NCBI GenBank assembly: GCA_013076295.1
Contig: RQOL01000699.1
Span: forward strand, 992,001 to 1,056,000
Reading direction: 5' to 3'
DNA: 64,000 bases
From: Sanderia malayensis
Taxonomy: Eukaryota; Cnidaria; Scyphozoa; Semaeostomeae; Pelagiidae
This document shows, one piece after another, positions 9,301-19,914 of the stretch (positions within the stretch are counted from its first letter, which is position 1; every line of letters starts with the position of its first letter). The position numbers were made by a program, and so were the translations under genes. The notes under the pieces are model-generated. The model saw only the letters and a list, made by a program, of their open reading frames with translations. It searched no databases and was not told where the DNA came from.

Positions 9301-11878
9301 CCGAACTAAGGCTACCTATCGTTGGTATTTTAAGGTATTAAGAAGCCATACGTCACACCGAACTATGGTTGCCTATCGTTGGTATCTTAAGGTATTAAGA
9401 AGCCATACGTCACACCGAGCAATGGTTACATATTGTTGGTATCTTAAGGTATTAAGAAGCCATACGAAACACCGAACTAAGGCTACCTATCGTTGGTATT
9501 TTAAGGTATTAAGAAGCCATACGTCACACCAAACTATGGTTACCTATCGTTGGTATCTTACGGTTCTAAGAAGCCATACCGTAATATCAGCATGCTGTGC
9601 ATTGCATCATACGCTTAGGTGTGCCATTGTGTACTATGGACACAAAGCTTGAAAAATGCATTGACTTGTATAGTAACTGGGGGATTTGGTAACTCACCAG
9701 ATTGGGTAAATGCATCTTGACTTTTTCCATGCTCACTTTGCTTTGAAGTTCGTTCAGCAATGAAGTCATAGGCCTTCTCCAAAATATAAATCTTATGCTA
9801 AAAAATAATACAAAAGTAAGTAAGAATGTTGAAGTATAACAAGCAAGTAAGAATGATGAAGTATAACAAGCAAGTAAGAATTATGAAGTATAACAAGAAA
9901 CTAATTTTTGTGAATGTTGACGGTGAACAAATGTGCAGACTGTCTCCCGCTTATAAAAAGTTTCTCCCTTGATTACTTAAATACTGTGACTGAAGTACGT
10001 ACCAGAGTTCTTGTAGCATCAAAATGTTGTAAGTTGTTTACCTGCTGTTCTGGATTGTACTTGAAAAGAATGCTTGCTATTTTTCCAATCCAACCATTGA
10101 TCTTCTCCTTACGTCTTTTTTCAGCTGTAATCAAAAGCCAAAATCACTAAAAATCTTTACTTTAAAACACCAATGCTAAAAACCACCCCACAGCAATTGA
10201 TTTTGGAGCCTCAAGAACAGTATAAGCAGTACCAGACGACGCAGCAATAGTGCAAAGGGATAGCTTCTAATCATTGAAGATATTCCAGCCTGGGTCAATG
10301 GTTTTGACTCCAGATTGACTGTGTTCTAACTAAACAAATCTGTGATGAGTACATAAACAAATGCTCTTACTTGCATTGTGAACAATCCGTTTTCTATTTT
10401 GTTGAGGAAAGCCACCACTAAAATGATAGAAGCAATAGACCTTGGTTACTTTTCAAAATATGCAATGAGTTAGCTAGTGAGGAATCTACTTGAAGCACAC
10501 ATTAAACATAGCAAAGTCGCAAAGTCAGAAAGCATAAATAAATGCTTAGAGAATTAAACATTAGGGAATTTGATAAAAATATTAGTTGAGTCAACAAGGC
10601 TCAACTGTCTGTGAGTTACAGCAGATAAATTAAACTCTGTTATGACTCACAGATTATGGCAACAAAATTGATAATCAATTTAAAAGGTCCTTTTTTATCA
10701 ATCAGTATTAAATACAATCATGTAATGTATTTTCTACAGAATTGTTTGGAACCTTGTTACCAATGCACAAAGGAATACCTCAAAACAATATCCTTTGACT
10801 GGAACTCCGCTGGCTGACTGTTGTTTGAGGCATAGTGAAACTTGCCAGCTAGTTTAACAGACTCCTTGACTGTCTTGCCTTTCTTTCGTCCGGGTTTCGC
10901 AGACTTGGATGGCGTGGTTGATTTTACTTTGTTGCTTTCCAGTTCAGTTCCACTGCCAGCAGGCTTAGGGGCAGCATCAGGTGCTGTTGTTTGCATTGGA
11001 GGCAATTGTTGTAACTTGACTGGACTTGGCAGTACAGTAGAGCTGATCAAAGTGTTGACAGGAGCTGAAATGAAACAAACCACTGCTGTAGGATAGAGGA
11101 AATAAATATAACAACATCCAGAGAGTGAATACAGCAAGATATGGAAAATAGATGCCCAGACAGCCTTTTAAAATATGTAATGAGATTTGAGCAATGGAGG
11201 TAACAGGACATAGGGATTGATAGACCTATAAATAGATGTGACAAGATGTAGTAAATAGTTGAAACAATATGTGAAAATAAAATACAATATGCAGCAAAAT
11301 CAATGGAAAATAGAAAGTAAGATTGAGACAATAGATGAAAAAATATATTGGCAATAGATGCAGCAAGGTATAGAAATTGGTGTAGCAAGGTATAGGCAAT
11401 AGGTGCAGCAAGGCATAGGAAATAGGTACAGCAAGTTATTGTAATAAATGCAGCAGGACCAAGGATATAGATACAGAACAATCTAAATAAAAGATAAGGC
11501 AGGATTTAAAGCAAAAAGCAAATGTAGCAAAATGTAATGTAAAACTTGTTTAGCGTGCTTTGGTATTAAACAGCATGTGTTGAGCACAATTTTCTTACCC
11601 AAAACATTTGACTGTTGTGGAGCTATTTGTATTGCAAACATTTTTGGCAGAATTGGAAGTTGACATGATCTTGGCTTAACTCTTTTCTTCCTTCCTCTTC
11701 TCCCTTTTGGCTTCTGAGCTGTTGGCTGGCTTGCCTGACTAACCGTTGAGGAATCTTCTCCATTGCTAATGGCATCAACACTGGGGATGTTGTTAGTCAA
11801 AACGTTTAATGATGCAATGATACTTTGTGATGTCTTTGCTTGTCTTTCAACATGCTCTGAAGCACCAATTGATGACAT
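5475..11878 (-). CDS. bHLH-leucine-zipper transcription factor, USF/USF3-like
   Basis: Six coding exons join in phase: 11599-11878 (ATG at 11878), 10779-11064, 10371-10417, 10042-10124, 9698-9797 and 5475-9112, totalling 4434 nt or 1477 residues. The bHLH spans four exons: RKRIVHNATEKRRKEKIN (basic region and start of helix 1, about residues 200-217), GWIGKIASILFKYNPEQQ, then HKIYILEKAYDFIAER (helix 2), followed by ELENLVDILMQLLNKYK (zipper). The KIN-x-WI wording recalls USF proteins. Two AT-hook-like patches precede it (KGRRGRKKRV, KPGRKKGK). The last exon encodes about 1200 residues rich in Ser, Asn, Thr and Gln, with a MNSTG repeat block, a run of 11 Asn, and three similar motifs (GFSAESLL, NFSAEALI, DFSADTLL). 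The length and architecture suggest USF3, but I cannot prove orthology. It presumably binds E-box DNA as a dimer. Confidence 0.85.
7680..8300 (-). repeat. Coding 33-bp tandem repeat (MNSTG block)
   Basis: Within the last exon of the bHLH gene, an 11-residue unit of the type MNSTGLISTGV repeats several times near-perfectly at about 8090-8260 and continues as degenerate MNS-x-G / M-S-S-G variants to about 7680. The frame stays open through every unit. Confidence 0.85.
9179..9580. repeat. 57-bp minisatellite with 171-bp higher-order unit
   Basis: About seven tandem copies of a 57-bp unit containing 'cgttggtatcttaaggtatt' and 'aagaagccatac'. Variants alternate in the endings (gtcacaccgagcaat, gaaacaccgaactaa, gtcacaccgaactat), so copies 2-4 resemble copies 5-7, giving a 171-bp higher-order period. 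It lies in the intron between the bHLH exons at 9112 and 9698. Because 57 is a multiple of three, a spurious 156-codon frame stays open on the plus strand; it is not a gene. Confidence 0.92.
11220..11470. repeat. Degenerate approx. 24-bp tandem repeat
   Basis: Words such as 'gtgcagcaaggcatagg', 'atgcagcaaggtatagaa' and 'gtacagcaagttatt' follow one another with a spacing of about two dozen bases. The block lies in the first coding intron of the bHLH gene. It keeps several minus-strand frames open by composition only. Confidence 0.65.
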
Positions 11879-12637
11879 ATTGCTCTGTGCTCAGCCAGAC
11901 TGTCTACAAGCTGACTACTATTTTCAAATCTATAAATATAATTAACTGTATATCAATGATTTAGCATCAATAGCCTCAAATAAGGTGTGTTATGGGGGCT
12001 AGGGACGTAATTCGGTACTTGGGGTGGGGTGATCTGCTGAACCTACCCCCAATCTTCATTTGTGTGTTTCCTAACTGCTTACTATGCTGGATATAATGTC
12101 AAGGTTCACCTACATTAGATTTTCAGAAGCCAATAGGTCAGTTAAATGATCAGAAGGATTCGATATGGCTTACGTGACCTTTCAGAAATGATAGACTTAA
12201 GAGAGGCCTAAATGGCGCAAAGGGGTGTAAGCCAGAGGTTCGCTTCAAATCTTTAGTTTCAATGACAATATTTAAGTTCTATCAGCGTGATTAACAGACT
12301 TACCATAGCAAAAATCCCTAAATACTCTTTTAACCAACTACTGTACACTGTAGATAGTGTTTTCAACAAGCAATTTCATCCAAACGAAACGGCGCAATAC
12401 AATACAAAATAGGGCAAAAACAACATAAGCGCAGCAAAGGAAGACGCGGCAATGATATTTAGTAAGCAGCAAAATCAGTCAATGAAAGGTAAGGCGTGCA
12501 TCAATTTCATTCATTTGCAATGGACAAAACCCATGCCTATTAAAAACATCACCTTAAAAATTACCTATTTTTTTATACAGTTCAGAGATACCGAATGTAT
12601 ACAACCATGAAATAATCAAACTATGTTCTATATTAAA
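11879..12637. other. Intergenic region, ankyrin gene 3' end to bHLH gene 5' end
   Basis: This contains the expected 5' untranslated sequence and promoter of the bHLH gene and the 3' untranslated region of the upstream ankyrin gene, both on the minus strand. I see no ORF of note, no canonical TATA box and no RNA gene. Confidence 0.4.
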
Positions 12638-15600
12638 TCAATTTCTAGCATATTCCGTGATAATTTCTTTAACTTCAGCATTTAATTTCATCTCCAAAAC
12701 ATGCTTTCCTTTCTTATTTACAGCCAGAATGTCTGGATTCGCTTTCAAAATACTTCTAAGTACTTGAATATCACCAACCAATGCGGCTAACTGCAACGGC
12801 GTCTCCTGATTTGGACCTAAAACAAAATATACACTAAACATTCTTTTTCTAATAAGAAACGTGTATCAGAACTTGTGACCAAAACGTTCCTCAATTCTAT
12901 CAACTAAACAAAGCCAAGCTACGTTACGTCATGAAGCAGTACTAAAATGTTTCGTTCATCTGAGCTCTCTTGCAAGGCAAAACAAAGATCGATTAAGACC
13001 AACTTAGGAAATAAAGTGTGCAGAAACAAAGTATTATCCATAAAAACGCTCAGGTGTCCCGGGGACGCTTATCCCCTATTGTAGTGATAAAAAATTGTCT
13101 ACAGAAAATCAATAGCCACCTAACACGAAACGCACCTCCAACAGAATTAATATTGCAACCCAAATCAATGAGCTTCTTCACAGCCTCGTCTTGACATTGC
13201 CTCACTGCCACGTGTAATGGAGTCCAATTTTGCCGCGTCACCGCTTCAAGGCTTGCTCCAGCCTGCACAAGTCTTTCAATGCATTCGTACTGTCCGAACC
13301 GCGCGGCAAAATGCAAAGCGGTGACTTTCTGGTCGTCGCATATATTCGCATTGACACCACTATCCAACAGTTCTGCTACGTACGAAGTTTTGCCATGCTG
13401 CACAGCGGTTAACATGGCAGCCTTGGCCTCGTCCTCGCTCAAGTCTCTTTTCAGTATCTGTTTCGTGCGCTTGAAGAACCCCACGTGACCAGACAATGCA
13501 GAATTGTGCAGGCATTTTTGAAGCATTTCCTCAGGTATACCTACAATGAGATGAGCAATTATCCATACTAGTAAAGTAGGCCCTCGGTATGTAGCTGATT
13601 TTCATGGAACAATTGCACGTTTTATATTAAGAAGAAAGTTTTTTCCGAACAGTAGTCAAACTTTCTTGCAATTTTCCGATTCCAGTGCTAAAGCTTTAGG
13701 CTTTCTTAGCAACCATTAAACAATTTTACGTTACCGAAAATTCACATTGATGGAAGTGCAATATCATGCTTAACATATTTAACATTATATATTGATAGAT
13801 AGCATATTATAGTCACATCACAAAATTAAGTACCAAGTATTCAACGGCAAGGCAATTTCCTTTTGAAACTTTTTCTAAATGTTTCAACTCTCTCAGGTTT
13901 CAAAGATTTTTGACAAGCTGCGTATTGCTTTCTTGTAAAACACTTGCTTACGCAAAACAGTGTAGCACAGTGCTATAAATTTTCAACTTGTGCAACAAAA
14001 ACAACACTCACCTTTATCCGAAATAAAATCCAACAATTCCGTGTGGCCTCGTTTTGAAGACAAGTCCCAAAGTGCGTCATCAGCATCGCTGTTGTTATTT
14101 TTCTTCAGCAACAGTAGCTGCAGACATTCAATGTGCTGTTGCTGCGCAGCATAGAAGAAAGGATCGACGGAGGAGAGACTGGCAACATTTCCATCAATCC
14201 CATCAGTCCTAGCACCGTAATTAAGCAGCAACTTTAAGATTGCCAGGTGTCCGTAAAGACAAGCGTCGTGTATGGGACGGAATCCAAACTGGTCTCTTGC
14301 GTTAACGTCTGCCCCGAACTCCAGCAACAGTTTTGCGCAATCCACGTGGTTGTATCGAGCAGCAAGATGCAGTGCGCTTAGTCTGAAAACATACAAAGGA
14401 TTGAATAAATAAATGATAAAACAATGATATGTATTATGTCGAAACAAAGTGAATAACCACTAAAATATAACGTCCGAGTGGATAACACTTCCTTACTTTG
14501 GGGGCAGTGGCGCAGCGGAGCAGTGTAGGGCCCTTAATCAAAGTAGTGGTTTGGGGGCCCTATTTTTTGCAAATCAAGTAAACAGGCCGAGATTGCCCTT
14601 AACTGCATAAATTAATAATTGCTCACAAAATTTCGCGGGACCCCCCTCAAGGCCCAACTTTTGGGGGCCCTTAGTTTTGTGCTTAAGCACACCGTGCGTT
14701 ATGATTGGGAGTTGGAGAAATGGAGAGTCAAACAATACTTTGAGACAGTTCAATTATCATTTCTTAATAGCATTGTTAATAAGACGAAACAGGAGATAAT
14801 GTCTCACTATATTGTCTGATATTGTCATATTGTCAGCCCTGTAAGGTCCATGTAGTCCATTGATAAACAATACTAAATGATATATATTCAGGAGATAAAA
14901 TGTTTGACTATATTGTCTCATGTTGTCAGGCCTTGAAGATCCAGGTAGTCCATTAATAAACAATACGAAATGATATATGTTCTATTGCATGTATGTATTT
15001 GCAGTCTAGACGAGAAAAAATAAGAAACCACATTACGGGTTTCTTGTCATTGTCATAACAACATGATGTCCACATGAGCAGCTCGGCAATGTTTTGACCA
15101 TGGCAACAAGGACTACATTTTTTATTTGTTACAACGATACGAATGGAATCGAAATTATTCTTATACATAGGTGACATTCATATTAAGTCATTTTTGTCCA
15201 AAAATCTGCTCTTTATTAACTTGATTTGTAGGTTTAAGAAACGTTTAGTACCAAAATCAAGCAAAAATTAAGAAACTCGGCATTAAACCCGAGTTTAGTT
15301 TTTTCAAAAGTGTGTACATATTCAACACATGGTCGAAACGTCAATGGCGGATGAAGGCCAATGCTTGTTGAATCACTTGGCAACGTAAAATAAACAGGAT
15401 CTTTGAAACCATGGTGGCGAAGCAATTTTGAAAACATCATTGTGTATTTTGGTTTTTTCTTTATTATGTAATTTGAACCTGTTCGCAAGTTTTAAAATGC
15501 TCACAAGAGACCATTCAAATTTCAATGGAAAAAATGTTTTTATACAACTTCTGTTCAGAATTTTATACAACTGTGTAATCACTTGCTGTGATAAAATTGC

Positions 15601-17715
15601 CAAAACTCCGATAGTTCTTAAAAATATGTACATGTACAACCTTATTATTTGATAGCATAATAGAATTGACCCTGATAAAAACAATTGAAGCTCATAAATT
15701 TAACCTGGACATTGAATAAAGTTTACTAACAACGGGGAACAAGTTGGGAAAAGGCGGTGGGACAGGACATTTGGTTGTGTTGACTCATACCCCTGACATT
15801 GGAGTTCGGAATCTTGAGTGCAGTCCGGTTTAACTTGTTGATTCTTCAGAAGTTTCTTCATTTTGTTGTAGTCACCATATTTTGCGTATTCTAATAGTTG
15901 GTCTGCGAGATCATCATTATTATTTCTGTCGGTGGTCAATTGTTTTTCTTCCAAGTTAGGCTGCATATCAATCGAAAAAAGTTGTCTGCATATTAATCAA
16001 TTCAAAACAGCACTGTCTCGAAATATTGTTTCCATTAGACAGACCAAAGTCAACAAATTTCCTTCTCCACAGGCACATGTAAACCTCTTCAGTTCAATGC
16101 CAATACAACATTTTTAACAGAACATCTCCCGTGTAAATAAATATATGCTTTGTTGCACAGATTTCTCCCAAATTAATTTCTTCCAATCTCAATCTCATAA
16201 AAATCGTCTTGCTCTTCGCGTTTGTTAAAACGATAAGTTTAGCAAAATTCGATTTTGAATATGAAGCGATCAGCAATGCAAATCAATAAAAATGAGATAA
16301 TCCACGACTCCTAAGAGCACCAAATGTGCATTGACTTGCCGGATAGAAACCGTAGAAACTGTGGTCTTCTATTTGCATTTGCAGATTCTTGTTTACTGCT
16401 AAACCTACTTCCGTTTTCATTGGTGGGAAGGAAAGGCAAATTTAGCGAGTAAGCAAAAACGAGTAATTAATTGTTCTCTTTGTTTATATTGACCTGACTC
16501 ACCAGAAGCCCTCTTCGATTCCTCGCTTTATTTGATGTTACTTAACTCAAACGTAAAATAAAATAATAATTAAATGATTGATAAGTCGTGTCGTGTCGTG
16601 GCCACGTGCGTATTTGTGGTCGCTATTCAGCCTTCCTCGACTTTGATGATTTCTTAATGAATGAGGACAGGGTGGGAGGGAGAGGTCAATCCTTGTTCCA
16701 TGAGCTACGCCTCATATGATTATTGCATCTGAGCTTGGAGTGAATATGCCTTTGAATTAGTTGCCAAAGAAATTACCAACGTCAATATATTTGTAAGGTT
16801 CATTTATTAACCACATCCTCGTGGGATCTTATTGATAGACATACAGAAGAGTCTATTTCGCAATGGCAATTTCTATCGCTCATAATTAATTGTTCTTAAA
16901 TTGCATTTAACACCTATTTACGTTGTGCGTGATTGTTTTCAAAAGAAACAAATTTGCTCATTACTAATTCTCTTAGGGCCTGTTTATATGGAGACCGATA
17001 TATCGGCTAGGCGAGTTATCTCGCTTAGCCGAGATGAGAGCTGTTTGTGTTTATATGATATCGGCATGACTCGTTTCGTTTCGGTTGAGTGTTTATATGG
17101 AAGCCGATATATCTTTATTATCGGCCATGTCTGTTTTCAACCACTTGGTGACGCATGCGTAATTGGAAATATGTCAGCTCGGCAAAGCGATACATCGCCT
17201 GGTGAGCCTTTATATGGAGAAACAGCGTGCTGCCTCGGCCAAGTGATATATCGGCTAGCCGATATATCCCCTCAGAGAAGCGATATATCGGTTAGACGAT
17301 ATATCTCTTATCTCATATAAACACTCAACCGATATCACTGTAAAATCCATGGCCTGGAGATATATCGGCCAAGCGAGATAACTCGCCTAGCCGATATATC
17401 GGTCTCCATATAAACAGGCCCTTATTCATTGTCAGAACGTTTTCGCTTCGCTGTTCCCCAGCCTCCTGACGTCTGCGCAGTGGCTTGCGTGCTTAGCTTG
17501 CTCCTCCGCAGTGACGCTTAATCAACAGATGAACAGAAATGGAAACAGAAAAGAGACACAACATACCCTTGGCTGTCGCTTTCTGATATTTCATCCACTG
17601 AGATGCCCATTTGTAGCATATTCTTCAGCCTCTCAGTGCATCCCACCTTTGCACAATGCAGCAACATTCCAGTATCAATTTCTTCACGATAATCTTGTCG
17701 GTCTGGTGTTGCCAT
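12638..17715 (-). CDS. Ankyrin-repeat protein with alternative first exons
   Basis: Three common exons, 14012-14382, 13136-13540 and 12638-12816 (TGA stop at 12638), follow either first exon 17567-17715 or first exon 15791-15966. All junctions are in phase, giving about 367 or 376 residues. Ankyrin repeats are plain: LSALHLAARYNHVDCAKLLL, RPIHDACLYGHLAILKLLL, VTALHFAARFGQYECIERLV, WTPLHVAVRQCQDEAVKKLI and ETPLQLAALVGDIQVLRSIL, each with the loop Gly-Ala/Asn-Asp pattern. No other domain (kinase, SOCS box, zinc finger) is visible, and no signal peptide. For the upstream first exon I favour the ATG at 17715, which sits in a strong GCCATGG context, although the reading frame stays open to about 17804, where an acceptor-like TTCCAG occurs; an extra upstream exon is therefore possible. 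The likely role is protein-protein binding in the cytoplasm or nucleus; I do not recognise the orthologue. Confidence 0.82.
14720..14815. repeat. Dispersed repeat, copy 1 (pairs with 20815-20925)
   Basis: The words 'gagagtcaaacaatactttgagacag', split here only for brevity as 'gagagtcaaacaat' and 'actttgagacag', followed by 'caattatcatttcttaatag' and 'agacgaaacaggagata', recur in reverse complement at 20815-20925. This marks a short interspersed family in intron or flank sequence of the ankyrin gene. Confidence 0.7.
15791..15966 (-). CDS. Alternative first coding exon of the ankyrin gene
   Basis: It begins with ATG at 15966 (MQPNLEEKQ) and ends with phase-2 donor GG/GTATGA, exactly the phase of the other first exon at 17567. 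The encoded helix DDLADQLLEYAKYGDYNKMK resembles EEIDTGMLLHCAKVGCTERL of the other exon, and both finish with a Ser-Glu/Asp-rich stretch and QG at the junction. Splicing the upstream exon into this one would create an early stop, so they are alternatives rather than serial exons. Confidence 0.65.
16976..17421. mobile_element. 446-bp MITE, PIF/Harbinger-like
   Basis: The ends are inverted repeats: GGGCCTGTTTATATGGAGAC at 16976 matches the reverse complement of the end at 17421, continuing for more than 40 bases (CGATATATCGGCTAGGCGAG). The element is flanked by the 3-bp duplication TTA on both sides (16973-16975 and 17422-17424). A TTA duplication with GGGCC ends is what PIF/Harbinger/ISL2EU elements show. 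The interior repeats the CGATATATCGG word several times. There is no transposase, so it is non-autonomous. It sits between the two alternative first exons of the ankyrin gene. Confidence 0.88.
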
Positions 17716-18500
17716 GGCTGATTCGCATGGAGTTAATCTGCTTGTTGTCGCATTCCGTGACGAAGACGAAAATCTGGAGAGCTTGTCGCTTATCGAAGAC
17801 ACCCTGGAACATCAGTCAACATATTAGGTCGCAGCAATTAGATCTTTATAATCACAACTGCAGACATTGTGGCGAAAAGCAGATCGGGGAAATTTTTCAT
17901 GTTCAGATGGAAACATGAATTACGGGGGTACTCCCATTGGATGCTGATAGCAGGGTCCGATCACTTTGAAGGTACAGAAGCATTGCTACCAAATGGCCCT
18001 TTTCAATAATCATGCTATCTTTTGTAGCAGCTTTTAGATGCGGCTGCGGGATTTATTACACTCAGTAATCAGCAATCCGCGGACGACTTACTTGGAAAAA
18101 CGAAATGTTACAGGGATTTTCATTCAATGTTAAGTTTTTTAAAAGCTATTAGTATACAGTTAATAATTAATAAAGTTATTGGTTCAAGGTTGCTGCTATT
18201 TGCAATACATTCACTGCACAACTTTGTCTTCATACTTGGGTTCAATACCCTTTGGAATGGAGACTTTATCGAGGGGGGGTATTCGGAGTCATATACTTGT
18301 TTATAAGGATATAATCTGCATGAATACTCCAAATTGCCAAAAAACAATGGGAAATTTTGAGGCTCGGGAAAATTATTTAGTATTGTCATAAAAAATGTGC
18401 ATATAAATGCAAATTAATTCACAAACGTCCACTTCATGGTTACAATCATATTTGACCAACAAACAAACCCAAAGCAAGAAACGACACAATACAACACAAT

Positions 18501-18634
18501 ATTTCAAAATGTAGACGATGACCAAAAAAGGAGACATAATGATAAAATTAATCGGATTTTTCTCATTCTTCACTGACTTCTTCGCAATTTTATCATCATG
18601 TCTCCTTTTTTGGTCGTCGTCTACATTTTGAAAT
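18501..18634. repeat. Long hairpin, 49-bp arms
   Basis: The arm 18501-18549 ('atttcaaaatgtagacgatg', then 'accaaaaaaggagacat') is nearly the exact reverse complement of 18586-18634, with a 36-base loop. The shape is that of a small palindromic MITE or a transcribed stem-loop. No target duplication is obvious. Confidence 0.85.
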
Positions 18635-19056
18635 TTCTGTATGCCATTTGCTTCCCTTCTAGTACAACACAATATGTAATACAATTGAATAAAACACAGT
18701 ACAATACAATAGTGTAAAGCAAAGCAATACAGATACAGTCCTTGTGTGAAGTAATATAGACCAGGGCAAAGAAAAAAGAAAGAAGAGACGATACTCACCT
18801 TAAACAGAAGCAACTGTCGCAGAAACCAAGCACTCACATCCTCAAACGCACAAATTCATTTTGTGAGCTTTATCCGTCTTAAGTTTCACACCACACTGAA
18901 AATAAGGTCTTCAAATACCAGCATACCAGCAACTAATGACCAAAAATACGATATGAATAAGCATTAGCACGTAATTTGCGCAAACAAGATTGAGATGGTA
19001 TTTATTTCTTTCGGGATATGCGATTTTAAAGAGATTTCCACCCGGAGCAGGTGATT

Positions 19057-19265
19057 CTATGAACAGAATTGAGCGAACTTTGGGTGCATGTCCGTGAAAT
19101 ATGCCCGATTGCTGATAAAGATGTCTCTGAAGACTTGATATATATCAGCATCTCCGATATTTATCCCAGCATCTCCGCCATTTATCTCAGCAAAAAAGCT
19201 CAGAGCAATGTCTTTGGTTAAAAGCGCCGGATCAGTATACACTAGTGCTTGTAGCAGTGGTAATC
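19057..19265 (-). CDS. Possible orphan terminal exon (unassigned)
   Basis: An open stretch reading RLPLLQALVYTDPALLTKD, then IALSFFAEINGGDAG and finally DMHPKFAQFCS before a stop has protein-like composition with amphipathic helices, unlike the shadow frames around it. Upstream, 19499-19535 reads PCVTKEALLDCFIK between an acceptor and a GTATGC donor, and 19271-19366 reads GLKNVLQMNSKLLSSSDFEG after a good acceptor. The join between the last two would need an intron of only about 29 bases or a frameshift. It may be a decayed gene fragment. I do not recognise the family. Confidence 0.3.
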
Positions 19266-19914
19266 GAATACCTTAATCTACGCATTCGGATTCTCTTTAC
19301 CCTCGAAATCTGAACTTGATAATAGCTTAGAATTCATTTGAAGAACGTTCTTCAACCCGTCTACAAAACAAAGAATAAACATTAGATGTAAATGATGCCA
19401 ATAGAGCTCGTTGGGACAAAAAATACGAAGAGATCAGGAAAAAATAACAAAGCATCAACATTAGCTGATCGAGCTGAAATGTTAGATAGCATACCTTTAT
19501 GAAGCAATCAAGCAATGCCTCTTTGGTAACGCATGGCTGGGAGTTGTGTTAGCTGATATGGGCTTGCGGATATCTTGTTAACAAATTTTGCTAAAAACTT
19601 TGCTTCTCAGTAAAAATCTGATTAAAAGCAACCCTCCTGAAACGACTACTTTCTCTAACGTAGTATGAGGTAAAGATATTAATGTTAGGGGGCAGAGGGG
19701 CACAAGAAATCTCAATCTAAGGCAGTACGCTCACAATACCAAGGACTGGGCACTTTCCAGGGAAAAACAAGATACCTACACCCCAAACCAATGCTACTAA
19801 ACAAGTCAACAATCATCAAGACGCCATTTTGAAATCAAAACGCAAAAATAATTAATCAATTACATGATGTCTACATCAAGTACTACTCAAAAAATCCAAA
19901 TGATTATGTCACTA

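Larger units (their letters stand above)
17805..19914. other. Intergenic region between POLR1A 3' end and ankyrin gene 5' end
   Basis: It contains a long hairpin (18501-18634), low-complexity runs of 'caatacaacacaat' type at about 18480-18720, and one possible exon set at 19057-19550 described separately. An isolated splice-bounded stretch at about 18797-18840 (reading DVSAWFLRQLLLFK before a GTGAGT donor) could not be joined to anything. Confidence 0.4.

Noticed and set aside
9182..9652. A 156-codon open frame on the plus strand with a 19-residue repeat (YRWYLTVLRSH type).
   Set aside because: It is produced by a 57-bp intronic minisatellite whose period is a multiple of three; there is no non-repeat coding sequence.
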